The notes under the pieces were generated by a model. That model ran no database searches. It was not told the DNA's origin and saw only the letters and a list, made by a program, of their open reading frames with translations. From Patagioenas fasciata (Eukaryota > Chordata > Aves > Columbiformes > Columbidae), in NCBI RefSeq assembly GCF_037038585.1, contig NC_092522.1, positions 126,276,661 to 126,340,660 of the forward strand: a stretch of 64,000 nt of DNA. Direction: 5' to 3'. The position numbers and the translations under genes were made by a program. How positions within the stretch are numbered: the stretch's first letter is position 1; each line of letters begins with the position of its first letter. Positions 1 through 8,262 of the stretch are shown piece by piece.

Positions 1-99
1 CGTCTGAGCTGTTAGAAGCCTCCTGGCAGCCACCGAAAGCGAGAGCCGCTGTGAGTCCCTGGCCCTCGGGGCCTCGTCCCCGGCTTGTGTGTCCTGGTG

Positions 100-485
100 C
101 CTCCCTGCCCCTCCGTCTCCTTTTTCCCCACGCTTTCTCTGGCCCGTTCTTTTCCCTGCCATTAGTTTCCTCTCTGTGTCTGTATGTGCTGCTCTGTCTC
201 CTTCCTTCCTCCCTCCCTTCGCCGTCTCTCTCTCTGTGCCTTTGTCGTGCTCGGCGTTGCCGGCTTTCTTCATTCCGTACGGCACTGTTCCCGTCCTCGT
301 TCACGTTCTGAGCCTTTGTGCTGCCCCCCGCCCCGTTTTTTTTCTCTCTTTTTATTTTCTTTTTTCCTGTCCTCCGTCTCTCCGCGGGGCTCCTCATTCC
401 TCTCTTTCTTCCTCCAAGCCCCTGTGTTCCCCGCGGTCTCTCGCTCTGCCATCGTTTTTGCCTGTTGCCCTCTCTCTTGCTTCCC
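100..485 (+). repeat. Pyrimidine-rich tract
   Basis: About 385 bp is dominated by C and T, with phrases such as CTCTGTCTCCTTCCTTCC and TCTCTCTCTGTGCC. Similar shorter tracts follow at 1057-1300 and 3285-3390. The long open frames seen on both strands here are products of this composition. Strand asymmetry of this kind can favour triplex or R-loop structures. The tract recurs in every unit. Confidence 0.7.
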
Positions 486-2516
486 GTTGATAGGAGGAAC
501 AAAAATCTTTTAGAAAGCCCTTGGCATAAGGCAGCAAGACCAGGCCTAACGGAACAGAAACCTAACAGAGAAACACTAGCTCTGTAGGGACTGGAGGTGG
601 GGCAAAGCGGGATGTCCTTGGCTCGCAGGCTGGGAAAACGGGACGTTCCACTAAATGGAGAAGGAGCTACTTGAGTAGCAGCACAAAATGACAGCGGGCG
701 TGCTCAAGACATGAGGTCGAGGAGCCGACACCGGGGCAGGGGGCACCGGGCTGCAGGGGCACCGGGGACCCCTGGAGACCCTTGATGGACACTGGCATAC
801 CAGAGATGGACTGCCAGCGAAGGGTGGGGTTATGGAAAGAACTTCTGTTTAATGCACTAACTAAGCGGTAGAAGCAAATGAATATGCAATAGGTGTATGT
901 AAAGAATACCAAGAAGCGTGAATCACACGTACGCTCAAATACAGGGGCCATCCTCTGAGCGTGCGGTGCGCTGTATTGAAATTGCCCGCCGTTTAACACT
1001 TTCAGAACAGCGTTAGAGAGTCTTTTTTGCCGACTTTTTGGTATCTCTCCGCGTCCCGTGGTTCCTCGCCGTGTCCCCGTGTCCCGCTCCCTGCCCGTGG
1101 TCGCGTTCCTCTCTGTCCCGTTGACCGTGCCGGGTTTTTTTCCTCCGTCTCCGCGCCGCTGCCGCCGCGCCGATTTGTTTCTTTCTGTGCCCTGTTCCTG
1201 GTGCTCTTCCGGCCTCTTTTCCTCTGTCCCCGCCGCTGCTTTGATCTCTGCCTTGTTTTTTCAGAGCCCTGTCCCTTTTTTCTCTTCTCGCTTTTGAAGA
1301 GAAGCTGCCAAGTTAACGTATACTGCGATGAAGTTATAGAAGGTGTACCCGTCATTAACCAGTTGACATGAGGTAAATGCTTTCTGACCGCCTGCACGAT
1401 GAGGGGATATTTTTCACCTTTTAGATCCTTCTGCACGACAAGAGGGAGATGGAAGATTAAGTAACACGTTGTTTAGAAGCTGAGAGCTTAGTTTATATTT
1501 GACTAATAATTAACAGATGTATTGTCAGCGAGAAACTAAACAATTATAACTAACATCGTCAAATGAAATAAAGAACGTGGCTCAGCAGTGCTGCTGACTC
1601 TGCCGTCCCGTTTCTTTCCCCGTTTCAGGCGGTGAGCCAGCCGGAGGACCCGCTCTGTCCGGCCGCAGGGCCCGCGGAGCCGAGGACTCTCTTGGCGCAC
1701 CCCGGGGATGTCTCTGGAGAGACTCCTCGTCTCGGTCGGATCGCCGCGGGGACGGACGAGGACCTCTGGTGAGAAGTCTTTCTTCTCTGAAATTTGGGAC
1801 CGGTCACGTGCTCGCGAACTGTCCGTAAGTCGTGGTACGGAATTTCGGCAGGATAGCGTGGACGGGGTTGCGAGCACCTTAGAGGTATACAGTAGTTGCT
1901 GTGGAGTTGTTTGTGCGGCCAGCTTTTGGTGTTGGTTGTTCCCGTGCTCCGTTGTGGTGCAAAGCTGGCTCTGTATGTAGCTGTGAAGAGTACCGTAGTT
2001 CGGTTTAATTCTTGGATGTGCCTTGGTTCTGACTATGCACTTGAACACCGAAAACTACAGCAGGAGCTGCTGTGGCTTTAACTTGCGAGGAGTGTGAGCG
2101 TTGTGGAGCCATCTGTGTTGCAGAGTGTCCTAATTGCGGTGCTGAGTGTTAGAGAGATTTGAGCTGGGTACCGGAATTGTTTTGTTTTGGAGACGGTGGG
2201 ATAAACTTGGAGTACAACTTGTGAGGGCGGTGTGTCGTGGGTAGGTTTGAGTATTATCTGTGGAGTACTGCTGTAGGTGTTAATAGTTATTTGCTCGTAT
2301 TTGTTACAAGATGAGCCGTGTCGTTCCGTGTGACGCGTAATGGGAGGACGGCGTAGTAGCGGTATTCTGAAAAAGAGCCTGTTAGGGTGTATTTTAGCTC
2401 ACAGGAAAGAGATTGAGGAACCACCTGGTGATAATGTGAATAGAGCAACCTTGATGAAATCTTGTGAGCAGAGGCCATTGTATAAATTGGACAAGGAAGG
2501 AAAGGCTGTGCGCAAC

Positions 2517-2780
2517 GCGCGGTGCTGCACCCGGGCGCCCCAATGCCGTGCCGCAGCGCGCCTCAGTGCTGCCGCCCTGTGGCGAAACTCGGGTACTGCA
2601 GCGCACGGCCGGGGGCAGAGGCGCTGTTCGCCCCGCAGGGCTCGCGGCCAGGTATCTGTGTGTCAGTGCCCGTCCCCATTTGTGTAAAAACGACATCCCT
2701 CCCTCGGTGGCTCCTTAGAACGTTTAAAGATGTAAATATTGCTACCACTAACATTGTCGATCCGGCTTCTTTCCTCAGTG
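2517..2780 (+). repeat. Intra-unit duplication, first member (D1)
   Basis: This 264-bp block runs from GCGCGGTGCTGCACC to a pyrimidine-rich TTTCCTCAG. It recurs in the same unit at 4689-4952 with 7 mismatches by eye and no indel, about 97 % identical. Other D1 members are at 11093-11356, 19671-19934 and 28248-28511. Both members end at a good splice acceptor (CTTCTTTCCTCAG), and each contains a CCAG/GTATCTG donor-like site, so the duplicated block behaves like an exon-intron cassette. Confidence 0.92.
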
Positions 2781-2879
2781 TAAAGCAAAGGAGCGCGGTT
2801 TGTTGTTTCCTTTTAAAGGCGGCTGTTGGAAGCCGCGCGGGCAAAGGGCGTGGGGGTCCCGGCAGGGTGGCGAGAAGGC

Positions 2880-3180
2880 GAGTGAGGATGCAGAGCGGGC
2901 CAATCAGATCGCTCGGGAGGGCTGGAGGGGCGGAGCGCTGATAGGCGGGGAGAATGGCAATTGATGTGCGCAGGCAGCCAATCAGATTGCCAGAGGGGCG
3001 GGCGTTGAGGCCTCAGTATTGCGCATGCCCAAATTGCGCAGTCCTCAGTCAGGTCCGACCCTGAGGCGGGCACCTGGGCGCGGAGCGCGGGAAGGAGCAT
3101 CCAATAGGAGGACGGCGCGCTGGGGTGAAAAGCAGCCAATCAGAGCGCACCGACTCAATCCCGTTTGAACAGCTGCCTCC
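2880..3180. promoter_or_regulatory. CCAAT/GC-box promoter-like block (copy 1)
   Basis: Four CCAAT boxes lie at 2900, 2978, 3101 and 3136; three of them read CCAATCAG, the extended NF-Y form. GC boxes such as GGGGCGG and AGGCGGGG are interspersed (about 2930, 2943, 2994, 3063 and 3206). An NRF1-like TTGCGCATGCCC lies at ~3019-3030. No convincing TATA box is visible, so initiation would be of the CpG-island type, and direction cannot be decided from sequence. NF-Y/SP1/NRF1 combinations are common at housekeeping and germline promoters. Confidence 0.6.
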
Positions 3181-3532
3181 CTGGCAAGCGCGTCCGTGGT
3201 GTCTCGGGGCGGGCACCGGGAGTTAAGGGGGAAACGGGGGTCGAGGCGAGGGAGGGGAGGCTGAGGAGCGCTCATTTTGGCCTCTCCTTCCCCTTGCCCT
3301 GCCTCTCCGTCCCTTTTGCCTCTCTCTCCCTCTCTCTGTGTCACCTTGTCTTGCTCCCTGTCCCTATCTGTCTCTGACAAGCTGACCTGCTCCTTGCCCT
3401 CCTTTTGTATGGAATCACAGGCTCATTCTGCTTGGAGAAGACATGTGCAATTTTCTAATGACTTGACGGTTTAGAGAAACGGCCTGGAAGAGATCATTCC
3501 TTTGTCTTTTTTTTGTGTGTGTTTTTTGTGTG

Positions 3533-3585
3533 TTTTTTTTTTTTTTTTCCCCACGTGGAGGAAAAAAAAAAAAAAAAAAAAAAAA
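3533..3585. repeat. T16/A24 palindrome with central CACGTG (copy 1)
   Basis: A run of 16 T, then CCCCACGTGGAGG, then 24 A forms a near-perfect inverted repeat around a CACGTG E-box, so it could extrude as a hairpin or cruciform. The run lengths differ in every copy and explain almost all unit-length variation in array A. Confidence 0.9.
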
Positions 3586-4092
3586 CAGAAGAGGCAAATT
3601 CAGTGCCTCTGCGGAGAAGCTGGCGACCAGTTTTAGTTAAGAACGCACACCCCGTTGGTGAACGGGTCCCGCGGCAGTTCCACGTGTTGCAGGTAAAAGA
3701 AGGAAGTTTGATCTGCCATAGAGGAACAGCCGCCTCTTTCCCTCCTTAGGGTCGAGCGTTGCCCTTGTCTTTGTTCACATGAATTTATGGGCACGCTGGA
3801 AATAGCCTTTAAGATTTATATGTAGAGTTTAATCTAAGTGGTAAGTGGCATGGGCATAGTTAATTTTTGAACACCTTGCTGCCAGTTGAAATGTAAGGGA
3901 TGAAATGTGATGGGAAGTAATAAGTAAATTTGGGGTTGACTTCTAGGGTGTTTTTTTCCCCATTAGTGTAAATCAATGGCACCGTTGTCCTGTGGCTCAA
4001 TCTCCGTTCTGTTCCGTGGAGTCTTCAATTTAGGATGTTCAGGTAAGAAAGTTTGTCCTTCCAAAGAATGACCAGCCATTGGTAGGACAGAG

Positions 4093-4288
4093 AGAGGCTT
4101 TTAAGTGCATGATCAGAATTTAAGCCAAATTCCACTTGACGTTGCTGCTGTTGGTTTTGGCTTTCACTGGTTTCCCCACAGCTCCCTAGTGTTTGGGAGC
4201 TCGGAGTGGGCATTTTTTTCCCCCAGGGAGAGGCTATGCTTAAGAATGAATTTGTTTCCTTAGAGGAGTGAGAGTCCGTTTGTGTAAC
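4093..4288. repeat. Dispersed ~196-bp element shared by arrays A and B (A copy)
   Basis: This runs from GAGGCTTTTAAGTGCA to GTCCGTTTGTGTAAC and matches 50075-50270 in array B at about 90 % identity by eye with almost no indels. Other array A copies are at 12671-12866, 21248-21443 and 29825-30020; copy 5 lacks it. It could be a piece of an unrecognised transposable element, or the mark of an old exchange between the two loci. Confidence 0.8.
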
Positions 4289-4688
4289 ACAAAGAAAAAC
4301 CCCAGCCTAGTCGAGTTCTGAGTGTGTGTCTGTGAGATGGCTGCTTTACTTTGATGAGTTCACACCTGTGCAATTGCAATGCCAAAGAGCAATGCAAGAT
4401 AGGAGGGTTTTTTCCGCTGTGGGGGGGGATGCATAAAACCAGAGCTAAGGTGCGGTTGCAGGCTTGGTGGTGTGGCGAGTGGAGTGCCGCTTCGGTGGGA
4501 GCTCGGGGTGAGGCCCAGCGGGTTCTGTGTCCTGTACGCGTGGCTTTCGTGCCGCGGCTCTCTGTGTGCGTTTTTGTTTTGTTGTGTTTGTTTTTTGTGT
4601 TTTTTTCTGCGGGATTCCCGCGAAACGCGGCACAACCGCTCGGCCCGGGCTGCCGCGGCGGTCTCAGTGCTGCCGTCCTGTGGGCAAA

Positions 4689-4952
4689 GCGCGGTGCTGC
4701 ACCCGGGCGCCCCAATGCCGTGCCGCAGCGCGCCTCAGTGCTGCCGCCCTGTGGCGAAACTCGGGTACTGCAGCGCACGGCCGGGGGCAGAGGCGCTGTT
4801 CGCCCCGCAGGGCTCGCAGCCAGGTATCTGTGTGTCAGTGTCCGTCCCCGTTTGTGTAAAAACGACATCCCTGCCTCGATGGCTCCTTAGAACGTTTAAA
4901 GATGTAAATATTTCTACCACTAACATTGTCGATCCGACTTCTTTCCTCAGTG
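4689..4952 (+). repeat. Intra-unit duplication, second member (D2)
   Basis: This is the partner of 2517-2780. Diagnostic differences are GCAGCCAG for GCGGCCAG, GTGTCCGTCCCCG for GTGCCCGTCCCCA, CCCTGCCTCGATGG for CCCTCCCTCGGTGG, and TTTCTACC for TTGCTACC. Other D2 members are at 13267-13530, 21844-22107 and 30421-30684. Its end provides the acceptor for the candidate exon starting at 4951. Confidence 0.92.
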
Positions 4953-5953
4953 GATCCGTTTTGCAGTCGGTGACCCACGATTGCTTGGAAACAGCAGAAG
5001 CTGTTCGCTCCGGCGGAGCGGATTGAAAGGACCAGCCGCTGGAGGATGCTGAAGACTCCTGGGTCGCTGATGGAAGCAGCTTTGCATAAAGCAAGGGGTA
5101 CGTGAACCTGGGCATGCAGTGACGACTGCCCAGCAGGTAATGGAAGCTAAACCTTTACCTCCAACGCCCGACAAAAATAACGCCAAGAAATGCCACTGAA
5201 AAAAACACAGTCAGGGAGGGTTTTTTTTAAATTTCCTTTAGTTCCCCCCCCTCTGCCCCGCCCTGCTGCGTTTAGTGCAGTGAATGACCCATTGGGAGAT
5301 GACTGTGGATCTGGCTGTTGAAGGGTGTCTGAAGGAGAGGGAGATGTGTGTAGAGCAGGATTGGTTGTGGGGGTGAGTGTAACTGGTTTGGATGTGGGGT
5401 TGTAAATTCTTTTTGGAGGCTTCCTAGTTTCTGGTGTCACCTGTGGGGTGAAGCGTCTTTCTGTGTGCAGGTTTGAAAGGTGCGACGTACGGAGCTCCAT
5501 CATTTGCCACCAGAACTCCAAATCACAGAGACAACGTTGCTGTGCAGCTGCTAAGGACAGTGTGTGTCTCAGGTAGAGTAACGTCCTTTGTGCTCTGTGT
5601 GCGTGTTCCTCCCTTGAAACGAAGGTGCGCTGCCCGGAGTTTCACGTTCCGTGTGGTACCTGCTGGGCTGAGTCTCCTCCCTACGCTCGCCCGTTTTAGC
5701 CACGTCTCTGCTCCAGCCCAGTTCGGGAGCAGAGTGGGTCATCACTGACTGCAGGGCGGTTGCACCTTCTTCAAGCTGCTAACACAGGAGGATGAATTTG
5801 GCTTTCTGCTCACATCACACATTCAGATACTGGGCAAGCTGCGTATCTCCTTCAAAAAAGAAACACTGTCAAGGGGCTGACAGAGCGTGAGTTTCACAAC
5901 ACAACAAACCAACTCTGCTAGGCTTACATCGTTTTGGTGGTGCATAGCATGTT

Positions 5954-6794
5954 TCACTTAATCCCGTCATTGCAGGTCTCTTCTAGAGCCTCCATTGTCA
6001 AATCTTGCTGGTTACTCACCCAATTTCCTTTCCTAACTGTCTTCCCTTTTTCCTTAGCGTTTTGAGAAGCTTGATCCTGGGGTGTCTGGGGGTTGCCAGC
6101 TGACAAAATGACATTGCTGTGGCCTTGCTGAGAACAGGTGTCCCTGTGAGCCACCTCCCGGGAGCAGAGCTGAAGTTGAAAGGCGGCCTGAAAGCCCCGG
6201 TGAGAGTTTTCGTTAAAGAAACCGGAGATGATGGGGTTGACGCTGCTATTGAAAAAGGCCAGCCGGTGAGCAAAGGGATAGATATAAATGTGAAAGAACT
6301 GCAACTGGACATCTGAAAGGTTGACATAGTCAGAAAGCATCATCAGAGTCCACAAGGGAAGCCAGGAGAGGGTGAAAAGCAAACCCACAATAATGAGCAT
6401 TTTGATTACTCTTTGTTTCTTCTTTGACGTGCTGTGCCATCGCTCCTGGCTGTGCTTTCCCACCGTGGGCATCGCAGTGTTGAAGAGAGCAATGCTTATC
6501 CTGGCGTACATGATAACAGTGAGCGACAGGGGAGCCAGATAGATGTTCGCAAAGAGAACTGTTGTGTAGATCTTTCTCATTCCTGGGTCAGGCCAGTCCT
6601 CTCGGCACCAGTATACGGGGCGGGTTTCGTTGCCGTAGCCGAGGATCACCCTGAAATGTTTCTCTTCTTGTACGTGCAGCATGACGGCAGAAGGACACGT
6701 GATTGCGATGGCCAGAATCCAAGTGACGGCTATGATGATGACTGCAGTTGAAACGGTCAGCTTCTGCTCGAACGGATGAACGATGCAGCGAAAC
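5954..6794 (-). pseudogene. NPFFR2-like: NPFF receptor 2-like GPCR, last exon only (copy 1)
   Basis: The minus strand encodes about 279 residues that match, from memory of the family, the second half of neuropeptide FF receptor 2 (rhodopsin-class GPCR). It starts at FRCIVHPF just after the DRF/DRY position. TM4 contains [14 protein letters not shown], extracellular loop 2 has the disulfide Cys in [12 protein letters not shown]5 has [11 protein letters not shown]6 has FTLSWLPLW, and TM7 has [12 protein letters not shown] followed by the C-terminal tail and a stop. A splice acceptor (TTTGCTGCAG) lies directly upstream at 6795-6796 and splits an Arg codon, as expected for an intron at the DRY motif, so this is captured genomic DNA rather than a retrocopy. 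The open frame runs past the acceptor to 6865, but that part is intron. No TM1-TM3 exon was found in the unit. The NPxxY tyrosine is Ser, and FAHRLAF has Arg where I recall Trp. A functional receptor is unlikely; a decayed exon is the best reading. Confidence 0.85.
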
Positions 6795-6885
6795 CTGCAG
6801 CAAAGATATCCGGCGACATACGTAGAGAAGCTGATTAAGGAACGCTCACTCAAACAGGCAAGCATACGTTCACTTCTTCAATTGC

Positions 6886-7155
6886 ATGCTTTTGAAACAG
6901 ATTAAACATGATACTCCAGTTGTTGGAAGCTGTGCTGTTGCTGGAAAAGTTACCATCGTGCGTTGCAAAGGGCCTCAGAAGGGAAACACTGATCAGGAAA
7001 CTGGAAATAAGTTAGCAGATGCCAGTGTGAAACCAGCCACCGAAAGGACAGAGACCGATACAAAAGCCACACCTCTGATCCCAGGTGGCTGTCTCCTCCA
7101 GCCAACATCAGGAAACCGCAACAAAGAGGATAAGAAATTAATAGGAGATTTATAG
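6886..7155 (+). pseudogene. Endogenous retrovirus pol (RNase H) remnant, copy 1
   Basis: An 89-codon open frame contains RCKGPQKGNT followed by GNKLADASVK. This resembles the C-terminal part of gammaretrovirus-type RNase H, where a CxGHQKG motif is followed by a GNxxAD motif. The His usual in the first motif is Pro here. No reverse transcriptase core, integrase or LTR was recognised beside it, so it is an isolated, decayed fragment. It lies about 90 bp from the GPCR exon, inside what would be the receptor intron and in the opposite orientation. The assignment rests on motif memory only. Confidence 0.6.
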
Positions 7156-7613
7156 CCGAATTAGAATTAGGGTCCAAAGAAGCTGTCACTGGTGACGGGA
7201 GAGCAGTGGTACCTCGCAGCGCAAGGAGCTGATGCGCTCTATTAAGATTAGGTGAAAAGGTAAGAGTGAATTTATAAACTGTTTGCGAAGGAGTGACCCA
7301 GCAATGTGAAATGTGTCTAGAAAACCATCATCTTAATACTGTATACAGGGTATAAATAAGAACAATTGGACGAGGGAAACGTCCCAGGACAACACTGGCA
7401 AATAGGGTTCTCCAAGCTGCCTAGAAAAGAGGGGTATGGCTATTGGGTGGCACTCACAGCAGCTCCCTTCTCAGGTTGGCCAGGAGCATTGCCGTGCCGG
7501 GGGGCGGCTGCCGGCCTGTGGGCCGGGGGCTGCGGCTGTTTGGGGCGCTGCCCCCGCTTTGTTTTCCTAGGGGAGCCCCCCCCCGCTTTTTGGGGGTTGT
7601 GGTACGTGCACGT

Positions 7614-7648
7614 GTAAATGACACAATGAGAGTAAATGACACAATGAG
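7614..7648 (+). repeat. 17-bp direct repeat, two copies
   Basis: GTAAATGACACAATGAG occurs at 7614-7630 and again at 7632-7648, separated by one base. It is preserved in each array A unit (for example from 16192). No function is assigned. Confidence 0.9.
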
Positions 7649-7848
7649 CTGCCTGTCGGGGCCGTTTCCCTGGTGTCGCGTGACGGTGTCGCTTGTGGCG
7701 CCCCAGCGTGAGCAGGGGCCGGCGATGCGGGTGGGGGACGCGGGGGTCAAAAGGGAGTCCCCCTGAAAAGAGGGGGTCACAGTCCAAACGTGCCTGAAAA
7801 TTCCCGGGGGAGGAGAACACGTGTTCGACCTGTAAACACGAGTGTGGC

Positions 7849-8262
7849 AATTGCAAACAGAGAAATCTGTCCTTGGTATTTATATATTGCAGGATGGCAT
7901 TCACGTGTATATCAAATGCTTTTATATCAACGCCCTTTTCTACTCTATTATATAAAGGATTTTTCGAATGTAAAAAATTCCTGTTGATGGTTTTAAAAAT
8001 ACCAATATCTTGTCTATACGTAAATTAAAAAATGAAGGACTCGAAAATGAGAAAAAATTATATAGAAAGCAATTTAAAATAGAGAAAAGTGTGAGTAGGT
8101 AGAGCTACCTGTAATGACTGTGCGTTACATAATCTAAACGGATATTAAATATCATCTCTATGTATTCACTCATACCCGTGTACGTATTTTTTTAATAAGT
8201 GCAAATAGATATCTCCGTCTAAACCTATGTAATTGTAAATATGTCAAAATCTGTAGATCTGG
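7849..8262. other. AT-rich spacer of the array A unit
   Basis: About 410 bp of AT-rich sequence without plausible exons sits between GC-rich blocks. It is followed at 8275-8500 by a CpG-rich segment leading into the candidate exon at 8515. Other copies are at about 16427-16840, 25004-25417 and 33581-33995. I see no known element in it. Confidence 0.7.

Noticed and set aside
1264-1371. Extra array A exon with acceptor TTTTTTCAG and donor GAG/GTAAAT
   Set aside because: The splice borders are good, but inserting it between 1-50 and 1629-1768 introduces an early stop in the shared frame. It could be an alternative or non-coding exon and is not listed as a feature.
3533-3585. Poly(A) tail of a retroposed element
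   Set aside because: The A-run is preceded by a matching T-run and CACGTG symmetry, with no poly(A) signal upstream and no target-site duplication seen, so a palindrome is the better reading.
4260-4868. 202-codon minus-strand frame and 179/184-codon plus-strand frames over the internal duplication
   Set aside because: Several long frames overlap on both strands in GC-rich DNA and repeat the duplicated block. There is no domain and no start context to favour any of them.
5954-6865. A complete 303-residue GPCR starting at Met 6865
   Set aside because: The first ~24 residues are intron sequence upstream of a clear splice acceptor, and TM1-TM3 are missing. It is treated as an exon fragment.
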